In this document: positions 7,992 through 16,193 of the stretch, one piece after another
How positions within the stretch are numbered: the first letter of the stretch is position 1
Layout: every line of letters starts with the position of its first letter
Source: CALRQJ02 sp943370285
Lineage (GTDB): Bacteria > Bacteroidota > Bacteroidia > Chitinophagales > Chitinophagaceae
Direction: 5' to 3'
DNA: 26,535 bases
Assembly (NCBI GenBank): GCA_943370285.1
Contig: CALRQJ020000022.1
Span: forward strand, 1-26,535
Notes under the pieces: generated by a model
Told to the model about the DNA's origin: nothing
What the model saw: the letters and a program-made list of their open reading frames with translations, nothing else
The model's database searches: none
Program-made: the position numbers and the translations under genes

Positions 7992-8408
7992 TCACCCACA
8001 ATTGTTACAAATACCGCTTACCACCACATCGGCTTGTTTCATCGAAAAACCTTTGGGTAGTTTAACGCTGGGGATAGATACATGGTCTAGGCAATAAGTA
8101 GTGCCGCAATGGTCACACATAAAATGCACATGGTTATCGTGGTGGTGGCCTTCGCTACAATCATCTTTACACAAGGCATAACGAATTGAATTATCTGCCG
8201 TAGGTATGGTATGAATAATGCCTTTTTCTACAAAAGTTTGCAACGTACGATACACCGTAACCCGGTCAAAGATTTCGCCGGTTTTTTTCTCAATATCGGC
8301 ATGTGCCAAAGCCCCGTTGGCCTGCCGAAACAGGTCGAGGATTTTTGCCCGGCTTGCCGTAATGCTCAGGTTATTGCGTTTTAATATGTCGTTAATCCTG
8401 TCTGTCAT
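7992..8408 (-). CDS. Fur family metal-responsive transcriptional regulator
   Basis: 138 residues, standard family length. An N-terminal winged helix (about 10-70, DRVTVYRTLQTFVEKGII recognition region) is followed by the metal-binding dimerisation domain. The His cluster HHHDNHVHF (residues 88-96) and two Cys pairs, C98-x2-C101 and C134-x2-C137, form the structural zinc site. Whether it senses iron, zinc or peroxide cannot be decided from these residues. The short form and its company of MerC and SCO1 proteins are compatible with Zur-like or copper/iron stress roles. It is the second gene after the SCO1-like gene, with 9 nt between them. A palindrome in the divergent merC-like promoter (9153-9167) is a candidate binding site. 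Confidence 0.9.
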   Translation of the reverse strand: MTDRINDILKRNNLSITASRAKILDLFRQANGALAHADIEKKTGEIFDRVTVYRTLQTFVEKGIIHTIPTADNSIRYALCKDDCSEGHHHDNHVHFMCDHCGTTYCLDHVSIPSVKLPKGFSMKQADVVVSGICNNCG

Positions 8409-8417
8409 GACCGTAAA

Positions 8418-9074
8418 TTAAGGCGTATTTCCAAAAATACCATTTACAAATCCGGTGGGTCCGGGTTTTTCTTTCAACAGTATTTTAATGTTGGTTAATA
8501 GCATTTGTACTTCGTCGGGCTTTAGGCCATCATAAATTTGGCCTCGAATTTGCCCACTTTTATCGACTAACGCAAAAAACTGGGTATGAATAAAATCGTC
8601 GTCAATATTGGTAACGGCATTTTTAGGATCGTCTAGTAAATAGCTGCTGCGGGCCATGCTGTACAAGCTGTCTTTTCGGCCCGTTACAAACACCCATTTT
8701 TTGGTATCTACTTTCATTGAATCGGCATACCATTTTAAACGGGCAACGCTATCTTTTTCGGGCTGACAAGTATGCGTTAGAATCATAAAATTGGGCTCGT
8801 CTTTAAACGCATCGTACACTTTACGCATATTGTTGTTCATGGGCGGACAAATGCCTTTACAAGTTGTAAAAAAGTAGTTAACCACCACCACTTTGCCTTG
8901 CATGTCTTTCTCGGTTACCTCGGCACTGTCTTGATTGATAAAGCTAAACGGTTTTACATTGCTGAGTGTGGGCAGTTTACTCTTCCAATTATCGTTATCG
9001 TAGAATAACCCGAAATAAAATACGCCTACCAAAAACACAAAAAATCCCAAATAAATCAACAGCTTCTTTTTCAT
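8418..9074 (-). CDS. SCO1/SenC family copper-binding thioredoxin-fold protein
   Basis: 218 residues. An N-terminal membrane anchor (about 4-25) is followed by a thioredoxin-like domain. The metal/redox motif is CKGIC (C72 and C76, CxxxC) with the distal histidine H164 in DFIHTQFF, the three copper ligands of SCO proteins. These proteins act at the outer face of the inner membrane in building the CuA site of cytochrome c oxidase, or as thiol reductases. No oxidase subunit gene is nearby. It leads a two-gene unit with the Fur-family regulator. A TAACTTTG -7 element lies 20 nt upstream of its ATG. Confidence 0.92.
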   Translation of the reverse strand: MKKKLLIYLGFFVFLVGVFYFGLFYDNDNWKSKLPTLSNVKPFSFINQDSAEVTEKDMQGKVVVVNYFFTTCKGICPPMNNNMRKVYDAFKDEPNFMILTHTCQPEKDSVARLKWYADSMKVDTKKWVFVTGRKDSLYSMARSSYLLDDPKNAVTNIDDDFIHTQFFALVDKSGQIRGQIYDGLKPDEVQMLLTNIKILLKEKPGPTGFVNGIFGNTP

Positions 9075-9093
9075 GATTGCTTGTTTAGCGGTG

Positions 9094-9101
9094 CAAAGTT
9101 A
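9094..9101 (-). promoter_or_regulatory. -7 element for the SCO1-fur unit
   Basis: The minus strand reads TAACTTTG, exact for TAnnTTTG, 19 nt before the ATG of the SCO1-like gene. The -33 element is not recognisable. Confidence 0.6.
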
Positions 9102-9150
9102 CAAAACAGACAGCCTTGCCCATTGTTTGTTGAATGGCAAGAATTAAGTT

Positions 9151-9180
9151 TTTGCAACAAAATTGCATTTATTATCTTTG
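9151..9180 (+). promoter_or_regulatory. merC-like gene promoter with embedded palindrome
   Basis: TTTG at 9151-9154 and TATCTTTG at 9173-9180 are 18 nt apart, a strong Bacteroidota promoter. Between them, starting within the TTTG, lies the palindrome TGCAA-CAAAA-TTGCA (9153-9167). Its position over the -33 box is right for repression, and the adjacent Fur-family protein is the obvious candidate, though that is inference. Confidence 0.7.
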
Positions 9181-9196
9181 CCGACCAATAAATAAC

Positions 9197-9592
9197 ATGG
9201 GATTTAAAATAAACTGGGATGCGTTAGGAATTGTTACCTCTTTGGCCTGCGCCATACACTGTGCTATTTTGCCCTTGTTTTTAACGAGTTTGCCCATTTT
9301 TGGGATGGAAATTATTGAAAACCGTTGGTTTGAATTTACCATGATTGGATTGGCATTTGTGGTTGGCATTTACTCCTTGTGGCATGGTTTTAAAAAGCAC
9401 CACCACAGTTTTGTACCCATGACTGTTTTTACTGCAGGCTTCTTCTTTTTGGTACTGCGGATGTTTGTACCCCATAGTTACGAAATACCCCTTTTGGTAG
9501 TTGCCGTTATTGGCATTGTGTTGGCCCATTTAATGAACTACAAATCTTGCCGGGTACATAACCATGCCCACGCCGACGATTGTGAGCATTAA
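9197..9592 (+). CDS. MerC domain-containing inner membrane protein
   Basis: 131 residues from the ATG at 9197, chosen because it follows the -7 element by 16 nt; the upstream in-frame ATG at 9134 lies before the promoter. There are four hydrophobic segments (about 9-32, 40-62, 70-90, 94-112). The first carries the MerC-type CAIHC motif (C18, H21, C22), and the C-terminal tail CRVHNHAHADDCEH is rich in metal ligands. MerC proteins were described as mercury importers. In Bacteroidota these chromosomal homologues lack mer operons and probably move or sense another soft or transition metal. Divergent from SCO1-fur. Confidence 0.85.
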   Translation: MGFKINWDALGIVTSLACAIHCAILPLFLTSLPIFGMEIIENRWFEFTMIGLAFVVGIYSLWHGFKKHHHSFVPMTVFTAGFFFLVLRMFVPHSYEIPLLVVAVIGIVLAHLMNYKSCRVHNHAHADDCEH

Positions 9593-9722
9593 TGGGTTGT
9601 GTAAAACACTTTACTCATGTTTTGTATTGAAAATGGTCATGTTTACTAAGAGGATGGTAAACAAAAAATCAAACTTAATTTACAAATTAGATTTATCAAA
9701 TAGCAACTGTAAGCTTCCCCAC

Positions 9723-10796
9723 TTACAACCTTTCATACAAAGCCCTTAGCTTTTCACGGGTCATAATGGTTTCCCAGTTTTTGCCTAGGGCATTTTCCCA
9801 AAGGGGTTTCATGCCAAGGCTAACATTGATCATGGTATCAAATTGCTCGTCGGTTAGGCCGCTGCAAATGCCTTGTGGTATATCAATATTGTTTTTGGCT
9901 ACCATGTACTTAAACTCTTGTACACCGGCAGGGTAGTATTCTTCTAAATGGTTCATCACAATACAATTGCCAATGCCATGTTTGGTACCCAACAAATAAC
10001 TCAAGCCATAACTTACGGCATGTGCTACACCCACTTGGCTGTAAGCAATGCTCATTCCTCCGGCATAAGAGGCCATCATTAATTTATCGTCGCAGCTATC
10101 GTTCCAGCCATCGGTATCTACAAATACATCACGGCATAATTGCAAGGCTTTATCGCCATAGCTTTTGCTGAATTCATTCAAAAAAGTTCCTTCTAAACTT
10201 TCAATGCAATGGATATAACAATCCATGCCGGTATAAAACCGCTGATTGGCAGGTGCATTGGCGGTTAATTCGGGGTCTAACACAATTTGGCTAAAGGGGG
10301 TGAAATCGCTGTTCATACCCAATTTACGAGTAGGACCGGTTAATACCGTTGTTCTCGATACTTCGGCACCGGTTCCGCTTAATGTGGGAATGCCCACTTT
10401 ATATACGCCGGGTTGTTGTACCAAATCCCAGCCTTGGTAATCGGCCGAAGAACCGGGGTTGTTCATCATTAAGGCTACGGCTTTGGCTAAGTCCATAGTA
10501 GAACCACCACCAATACCAATGATGCCGCTAACGGTTCCAAACTCTGCTTTCAGCGCAGCGGCTAAAGCATCTACTTGTGTGGTTTTGGGTTCGTAGGTAA
10601 CATCGGCAAAAATAATCTTGTCTTTGCCCCGCAATGGCACACGGTTGGGCAGTTCTTTTCCTTCAAAAAAATGGTCCACTAAAAAAATCATCGGTGCATC
10701 GGCTTTGCGGTGCGGTGCAATAATCTCATCTAACTGATTAAAACATCCTCTGCCATACACCACATAATCTACCATTTTGAAATTGCGAAACTGCAT
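9723..10796 (-). CDS. kdnB: KdnB-type iron-containing alcohol dehydrogenase (Kdo 8-oxidase)
   Basis: 357 residues from the ATG at 10796. Upstream in-frame codons to 10889 run through the preceding gene's terminator and are rejected. The Fe-ADH fold shows the NAD-binding GGGS (96-99) and metal ligands D192, H196 (MDCYIHC), H259 and H273 (KHGIGNC). The whole sequence, notably YQGWDL, SGTGAEVSRT, CYIHCIESLEGTFLNEFSK and MASYAGGMSIAYSQVG, matches from memory the Shewanella KdnB type, which oxidises the C8 hydroxyl of Kdo before KdnA transaminates it to 8-amino-Kdo. This points to LPS inner-core modification. kdsB is about 4 kb away on the same strand; kdnA is not in the window. A weak CAAATTTG lies at 10815-10822. 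A generic Fe-ADH role is the alternative. Confidence 0.8.
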   Translation of the reverse strand: MQFRNFKMVDYVVYGRGCFNQLDEIIAPHRKADAPMIFLVDHFFEGKELPNRVPLRGKDKIIFADVTYEPKTTQVDALAAALKAEFGTVSGIIGIGGGSTMDLAKAVALMMNNPGSSADYQGWDLVQQPGVYKVGIPTLSGTGAEVSRTTVLTGPTRKLGMNSDFTPFSQIVLDPELTANAPANQRFYTGMDCYIHCIESLEGTFLNEFSKSYGDKALQLCRDVFVDTDGWNDSCDDKLMMASYAGGMSIAYSQVGVAHAVSYGLSYLLGTKHGIGNCIVMNHLEEYYPAGVQEFKYMVAKNNIDIPQGICSGLTDEQFDTMINVSLGMKPLWENALGKNWETIMTREKLRALYERL

Positions 10797-10842
10797 AACG
10801 TTGTATTTAAAGGGCAAATTTGAGTGAATTAATGCAATAATG

Positions 10843-10881
10843 AAAAATAAAAAAGGTGGCGAAACCCAATTCGCCACCTTT
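10843..10881 (-). terminator. Intrinsic terminator after the T9SS repeat protein
   Basis: An 11-bp perfect stem (AAAGGTGGCGA at 10852-10862 with TCGCCACCTTT at 10871-10881) has an 8-nt loop. It is followed on the minus strand by TTTTATTTTTC. It separates the large gene from kdnB. Confidence 0.9.
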
Positions 10882-10884
10882 GCC

Positions 10885-10902
10885 TTCATCCCCAGATGAA
10901 TG
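10885..10902 (-). repeat. 18-bp post-stop element, copy 1
   Basis: The minus strand reads CATTCATCTGGGGATGAA two bases after the TAA of the large T9SS gene and just before its terminator. A copy with 16 of 18 identical bases (25037-25054) follows the stop of the small T9SS-like gene in the same arrangement. It contains a short inverted repeat (TTCAT/ATGAA). Confidence 0.6.
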
Positions 10903-10904
10903 AT

Positions 10905-13900
10905 TTATTGTTTACGCAGGGGTTGTGTAAATACCCCATCTTTAGTCACAATTCTGATGGAATAAGCACCTGCCATTATACCCGCAGTATTGATGCGTAA
11001 TTGCAGATCGGTGGCTTGCAGGTTAAATGCTTGTTGTTTTACCACCTGCCCTAAACTGTTCATGATTTGTACATCGGCTTTGCCGGAAATACTCGTCAAA
11101 ATATCTACGATAACTAGATCGGCTGCCGGGTTAGGATAAGCCATGCCAAACGGTGCTGCTTTGCCTGTTGCTTTTACTTGCAGGGTTCTACAAACAAAAC
11201 TTGCTTTGCCATCTTTATCTACCTGTTTTAACCGATAAAAATAGACTTGACCATTTCTGGTTCCGGCATCGGTAAAGCGGTATTGTTGATTGCCCACACC
11301 GCTTTGTGCTGCTATGTTTCCAATGGTGGTAAAGTTGAGTCCGTCTGTACTGCGTTGTACTTCAAAATGGCTGTTGTTGATTTCATTAGCCGTTTGCCAA
11401 ATCAATTGCACTTGTCCTGCAGTAACTCGGTAATTAAAGCTGGTACAATTAACCGGCAATGGTGTGCCAACGCCTACATTTTTTAGGTAGAAGCCTGAGA
11501 AATTGGGCACTACCACATCAATATAATATTCCGACCCAAAGCTGCCATATCCGGCTATGCCGTACAATGCTTCTCCTGTACTACCAATAACAGATTGACA
11601 AACCAAACTGCTGAACTTTGATACTTTCAAATCGTTCAACCAATAAATATCATTGCCATCGCCATCGTTAGCACCTACTAGTGCATTGAATTCTGCTGCG
11701 CTGAAATACATCCTAACCGTTACCGGATTAGTGGGCTGATTGGTAGGTATAATTTGAAAATTTCTATCCATGTATTCTATGCCACTGCCATCTGCTCTTA
11801 CTGCACCGCTGTTGACGTAGTATCTAGCAGTCATGACACCCATTCCGGCACCGCCAGGAACATCTAACACCGATGCAATTAAATTGCCCGATTTGGTGAA
11901 ATGTAACCATACACCACTGTTGGTTGATACGACTGAATTATCATTTTCGATACAGTTACTTGGCGTAGGTCCGGTTGCTAATACAGCAGATGGTGTGCCG
12001 CTAACGCAGATGGTAAAATCCGCCGAAGGATTATAAAAACTTGTGGCAGATGTATTCAAGATTCTAACAGCATAGGTTTGACCAACTGTTAAGCCGGTTG
12101 CGGTATAAGTATAAGCTTCGGCACCTGCATCTACTATACTTGATCCTGCTGCATTATACACTGCAATTCGAGGAATAGCTAAACGACCCGCCAATTTTAT
12201 GGTAGCGGTTGTTGCTACAGCTTGAAAGCGATACCATACATCTTGATAATAAGCGGCTGCACCTAAAGTAGCAGGAGGGAAACTACTTAAAGCCGAGAAT
12301 TTGAAGCTACCATTTTGCGTATTGCAAGTGGGATGTTGTAAGATATTGGTGGCTCCTGCCGCTTCATCATTTGCAGGAATGGCTGTGCCAATTACTCTTA
12401 ATTTAAAGCTTACCGGTCCGCCATTAAAAGTATTCTCCATTACTTCAATAAAATAGGTTTGCCCTATGGTTAAACTCGAAATAACCGAATTCTGATTGCT
12501 AACGCCAAATACACAAACCGCAGGTGATAATGCTGTTGTAGTGGGGCAAGTACCCGTTGTTACTCGATATCCTAAACCGTTGGCATTGGCAGAAAGCGTA
12601 ACCATGTCGGTAAACTCTACCATATGGCTGCTTGCGGTGGCTACAAACTTGTACCACAATAGTTTATTGGGAGAACCTGTGGTGTTAAAACAATCGGTTA
12701 CGGTATTTAAAGTGGTAAGTCCCAAAGTAGTGCCGGTAGTATAACTGCCTGTTTGGTTGGTACTTGCGGTAAGCGTAATGGCTGATGCACAAGTGGTATT
12801 GGTTTGTGTGGCAGGTAATGGCGCAATACATACATCAAAACTGCCGGTGCCGTTACCGGAGCCGCTAAACACTCTGATATAATAAGTACTGCCTGCAGTA
12901 AGGGTAGGCAAAGCATCGCAACTGAGGTAACTAAGACTATTGCAATTTCCGCTATAAATGGCATACCGTAAATTGGGATTACTACCGGTTGCCAATTCAA
13001 AATTTTGGATAGAGACTCTTAATCCGGTTGATGGAATTGGGTTGGGTGCTACAAATTTTAACCAAACATCATTAAACGGTGTAGTAACACAAGGTGGCGA
13101 TGCAACGGCACTTGTTCCGGTATTTACATTGCTCAATCTAACTCGATTGTTGCAAAACTCATCTGTACTAACCGTTAGATTTACAGCATTTACACATTCG
13201 TCAAAAGTAGGACCCAGTGGCACTCTGTTGCAAATATTAAAACTACAAGTACTGTTGGCGTCTTGATTGTACACCCTCAGGTAATACACTGTTCCGGCAG
13301 TTAAAGTGGCTCCTGATGTTGAAGCATCAAAATCTAATATTCCGGTATTGCTGCATAGTTTAAACGTACCGGTATTGCTGCCTTGAAATACATCCATCAC
13401 CATGGTAGTGCTTGTGCCGGTGATTTGTGTAACGTTGGTTAGTTGGATATAAGCGGTTGATTTTGTGGCCGTAAACTTATACCACACTTCTTTGTGTACG
13501 GTAGCACCGCCACAAGCCGGGTAGCCGGATTCTTCTGTAGCGCCGGCTGTACTACCCCCTGTAATAGCGGTTATACAAGTATTAGAAGCATTAAGCATCA
13601 TATCTATGGCACCGCTATAATTATCGTTGGCAGGCACTAATGCTACAGCTATTTTAAAACTGTTGAATCTGCTGGTAGTGCCATAAGTGTACACTCTAAC
13701 TCGGTAGGTTGTTGATGGGGTTAATGTAGTGGAAGTACTAAACGAACTAGCATACGGATGAAAGGATAAAGAAGAAACATCATTACATGGGCCCCATAAT
13801 TCCAACACCGGGTTACCAAAGCCCATATCATACACCACATCAGATAAGGTTACGGCTGCACCTAATGCAGGTGAGGCCGGGGTGGTAAACTGAAACCACA

Positions 13901-14540
13901 CATCATCATCTTTGCCGCTACCATCGCCTGATGCTTGGGTGCTTGGCGTTGCACCAATAGTTCCGGCAGTTTGTGTTACCTGACCTGTATTGTTGGTGAG
14001 ATTAATAGTGGTTGCATTATTACAATCATCATTGCCCGGCGCTGTAGGTACAGGCGGAATAAAAGCACAAATGGTAAAGTTTAATCTTGATGTATTGTCA
14101 TCGGTATATAAACGAATGGAGTAAGTAGTAGCGGGATTGAGCCCTGTCATAGCCCAAGTACCACCGGTGGCATTTAAAGTGGTGGAGTTGGGATAATAAT
14201 TGTCGCAGATAAAACTTGTACCATCTCTGCGTTCCAGGTGTATTTGTTGGGCTCCGGCCGTAAAGTTGACAACGGCTACTTCAATACTTACTTTTACCGA
14301 ACCCATACTTCCACCGGCAGGCGTGGTAAATTGGTACCACACATCATCATCTGCGGCATAAGGAATATAGGCTGTTTGTGAGCTTAACGTTGCAGCTACC
14401 GTGGTACCGTTTGTTGCACCGCTACAACTATTTGTACCTAAAGTTAATGTTACGGCATCTACACAATTATTATTGGCGGGTTGTGCCATAGCGGAAAAGC
14501 CGGCTAACAATACAAAAAGTAGCAGGTAAACCTGTTTCAT
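10905..14540 (-). CDS. Large secreted repeat protein with T9SS type A sorting domain
   Basis: 1211 residues. After a signal peptide (about 1-20, ends SAMAQ) come six divergent beta-sandwich repeats of roughly 130-145 residues (about 22-162, 168-300, 303-440, 446-577, 580-715, 720-850). Each opens with a NDxCxxAxxL-like segment, has a DVWYxF core and closes with YxxRVY..., a pattern like bacterial pre-peptidase C-terminal (PPC) domains. A unique region (about 850-1030) and a fibronectin-like module (LIWQTANEINNSHFEVQRSTDG, about 1040-1125) follow. The C-terminal sorting domain starts at YPNPAADLVIVD (about 1133) and ends LRKQ. It should cross the outer membrane by the type IX system and be anchored or released at the surface, perhaps as an adhesin. 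No enzymatic domain is seen. It ends at a post-stop element and a strong terminator. Confidence 0.9.
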   Translation of the reverse strand: MKQVYLLLFVLLAGFSAMAQPANNNCVDAVTLTLGTNSCSGATNGTTVAATLSSQTAYIPYAADDDVWYQFTTPAGGSMGSVKVSIEVAVVNFTAGAQQIHLERRDGTSFICDNYYPNSTTLNATGGTWAMTGLNPATTYSIRLYTDDNTSRLNFTICAFIPPVPTAPGNDDCNNATTINLTNNTGQVTQTAGTIGATPSTQASGDGSGKDDDVWFQFTTPASPALGAAVTLSDVVYDMGFGNPVLELWGPCNDVSSLSFHPYASSFSTSTTLTPSTTYRVRVYTYGTTSRFNSFKIAVALVPANDNYSGAIDMMLNASNTCITAITGGSTAGATEESGYPACGGATVHKEVWYKFTATKSTAYIQLTNVTQITGTSTTMVMDVFQGSNTGTFKLCSNTGILDFDASTSGATLTAGTVYYLRVYNQDANSTCSFNICNRVPLGPTFDECVNAVNLTVSTDEFCNNRVRLSNVNTGTSAVASPPCVTTPFNDVWLKFVAPNPIPSTGLRVSIQNFELATGSNPNLRYAIYSGNCNSLSYLSCDALPTLTAGSTYYIRVFSGSGNGTGSFDVCIAPLPATQTNTTCASAITLTASTNQTGSYTTGTTLGLTTLNTVTDCFNTTGSPNKLLWYKFVATASSHMVEFTDMVTLSANANGLGYRVTTGTCPTTTALSPAVCVFGVSNQNSVISSLTIGQTYFIEVMENTFNGGPVSFKLRVIGTAIPANDEAAGATNILQHPTCNTQNGSFKFSALSSFPPATLGAAAYYQDVWYRFQAVATTATIKLAGRLAIPRIAVYNAAGSSIVDAGAEAYTYTATGLTVGQTYAVRILNTSATSFYNPSADFTICVSGTPSAVLATGPTPSNCIENDNSVVSTNSGVWLHFTKSGNLIASVLDVPGGAGMGVMTARYYVNSGAVRADGSGIEYMDRNFQIIPTNQPTNPVTVRMYFSAAEFNALVGANDGDGNDIYWLNDLKVSKFSSLVCQSVIGSTGEALYGIAGYGSFGSEYYIDVVVPNFSGFYLKNVGVGTPLPVNCTSFNYRVTAGQVQLIWQTANEINNSHFEVQRSTDGLNFTTIGNIAAQSGVGNQQYRFTDAGTRNGQVYFYRLKQVDKDGKASFVCRTLQVKATGKAAPFGMAYPNPAADLVIVDILTSISGKADVQIMNSLGQVVKQQAFNLQATDLQLRINTAGIMAGAYSIRIVTKDGVFTQPLRKQ

Positions 14541-14680
14541 ACAAAGTTGGTTTGGTTAATGATTGGTAAGGTAACGCCAAACCAATGGCATAATAATTAC
14601 AACTTATGCGTATGTATTGAAATTGAGTAGTTGGCAGAAATATTGAGTTGATGACCAATTAGAGTGGCCAAATGTTGATG

Positions 14681-15409
14681 CTACTTCAACAAAGCCGACG
14701 CTTTCAGCAAATCTTCGGGAGTATCAATTTCTACACCCATGTATTCCGTTACCACCATTTTAATGGCAACGCCATGTTCTAAATAGCGTAAACATTCTAC
14801 TTTTTCTGCGGCCTCTAAAGGGGTCATGGGCCAGTTGGTAAAATCCATTAATGCTTGTTTACGAAAGGCATATACGCCAATATGTTCGTAATAAACTGGC
14901 GTCAAATTTTTGTCTCTATGATAAGGTATTGGACTTCGAGAAAACAACAACGCATTACCATTCAAATCAACCGCCACTTTTACATAGTTGGGGTCGGCAA
15001 TAGCTGCTTCCTCTTTCAACACTTGCATCAGCGAAGCTACTTGTACTTGGTTGCCATTTACGCCATCAAACACCTGTAATAATTTCTCTAAGGGTTCTTT
15101 TTGTACAAAAGGTTCATCGCCTTGTACATTCACTACAATATCACAGTCTATGTCTGCTACAGCTTCTGCAATACGGTCGCTGCCGCTTTCGTGTGGTTTT
15201 TTGCTCATCACGGCTTTGCCGCCATGTTGTACAATTTCGTTGAAAATGATATCGCTATCAGTTGCTACAATCACTTCATCAAACAAGCCGGTGGCAAGGG
15301 TATTATCGTAAGTATGACGAATAACGGTTTTGTTGCCTAATGGCTGCATCAACTTAGCCGGAAAACGAGTAGCGGCATAACGAGCCGGTATAAAAGCAAT
15401 TTTTTTCAT
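14681..15409 (-). CDS. kdsB: 3-deoxy-manno-octulosonate cytidylyltransferase (CMP-Kdo synthetase)
   Basis: 242 residues, full length. It activates Kdo (or 8-amino-Kdo) with CTP for addition to lipid A in the cytoplasm. Family motifs: IPARYAATRFPAKLM at the N-terminus for CTP binding, KKPHESGSDRIAEA (about 70-83), the metal-binding NVQGDEPFV (94-102), SPIPYHRD, YEHIGVYAFRK and the terminal GVEIDTPEDL. It is the third gene of an apparent unit with the hydroxylase-family and SH3 genes (12-nt gap to the latter). In Shewanella, KdsB paired with KdnAB prefers 8-amino-Kdo; the nearby kdnB makes the same preference possible here, but no residue seen proves it. Confidence 0.95.
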   Translation of the reverse strand: MKKIAFIPARYAATRFPAKLMQPLGNKTVIRHTYDNTLATGLFDEVIVATDSDIIFNEIVQHGGKAVMSKKPHESGSDRIAEAVADIDCDIVVNVQGDEPFVQKEPLEKLLQVFDGVNGNQVQVASLMQVLKEEAAIADPNYVKVAVDLNGNALLFSRSPIPYHRDKNLTPVYYEHIGVYAFRKQALMDFTNWPMTPLEAAEKVECLRYLEHGVAIKMVVTEYMGVEIDTPEDLLKASALLK

Positions 15410-15421
15410 GTGTTGTTTTGA

Positions 15422-16189
15422 TTAAGCACCTCTTCTAATAATGATCATCACCTGATTTTCTACTTGTATAATTTCAGCTTCAAAATACATGGTACAATCG
15501 CTCAAAAACTTAAGGTGACCGGGGCGGTTTTTTAAATCATCTTTATCGTTGATAACGGTAACTTTTGTAGTGCAGTTATTGCCTCTGTCATGCACGGTAG
15601 ATTGTAACGGAAATTCATCTTTAGCATCAATCAAATTACTGTCTTGCTCTTTTATGAGTCGCAATAAATGAAAAGCACGTCGGGTATCAAAATTGGGTAT
15701 CATGTACACCGATGAATGATATTCAAACGCATCTCTCTTTTGAATTTCAGCACCACTTTTAAACAATGACTTGTACGTAATATCTGCCCCTTCTTCTACT
15801 TTAGCATCATCTTTTCCAATCTTTAAAGAATCGTACACCGCATAACTACTACTACGAATGTATTGATCGATGGAGGTAATATTTACCGTTGGCGGTGGAA
15901 TGGGAAACAGAAAAGGATCGATCACATAGCCGGTATCTTTTCCGGCTTTTACTTTTATCCAATCACAAGCAAAACCTTCTACCATAGTGGCGGTATCTGA
16001 ATACAAACCATAGCCTTCAAACGTTAACTTATCGCCGTAAGCTAATTTTTTAATGAGTTTGCCTTTGGCAGATGGTTGGTCTCTTAAAAACAAACCGCTT
16101 TTAGCTGCTACATAAAAAGGACCCTGTGTGGGTTGGGCCAACAAGTTTGCGGTTTGTATGACAAAAAAAACAATCAATATATATCTCAT
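15422..16189 (-). CDS. Secreted protein with bacterial SH3-like domain
   Basis: 255 residues. A signal peptide (about 1-18, ends NLLAQ) is followed by an SH3b-like domain (about 25-95), seen in FYVAAKSGLFLRDQPSAKGKLIKKLAYGDKLTFEGYG and in DWIKVKAGKDTGYVIDPFL. The C-terminal 150 residues are unrecognised, mixed alpha/beta, and contain two cysteines (NNCTTKV and SDCTMYF) that could pair outside the cytoplasm. SH3b domains often bind cell-wall peptides, so a periplasmic envelope role is likely but unproven. It lies between the hydroxylase-family gene (4-nt gap) and kdsB (12-nt gap), so it is probably cotranscribed with both. Confidence 0.82.
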   Translation of the reverse strand: MRYILIVFFVIQTANLLAQPTQGPFYVAAKSGLFLRDQPSAKGKLIKKLAYGDKLTFEGYGLYSDTATMVEGFACDWIKVKAGKDTGYVIDPFLFPIPPPTVNITSIDQYIRSSSYAVYDSLKIGKDDAKVEEGADITYKSLFKSGAEIQKRDAFEYHSSVYMIPNFDTRRAFHLLRLIKEQDSNLIDAKDEFPLQSTVHDRGNNCTTKVTVINDKDDLKNRPGHLKFLSDCTMYFEAEIIQVENQVMIIIRRGA

Positions 16190-16193
16190 AAGG

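Noticed and set aside
9601..9722. Terminator between the merC-like gene and kdnB
   Set aside because: Only a 6-bp GTTTAC/GTAAAC repeat with a 10-nt loop and no proper T run; too weak to call.
10797..10889. N-terminal extension of the KdnB frame by 31 residues
   Set aside because: It runs through the loop and stem of the preceding gene's terminator and adds residues not typical of the family.
12958..13266. 102-residue plus-strand frame opposite the T9SS repeat protein
   Set aside because: Antisense shadow of the repeat-rich gene without independent support.
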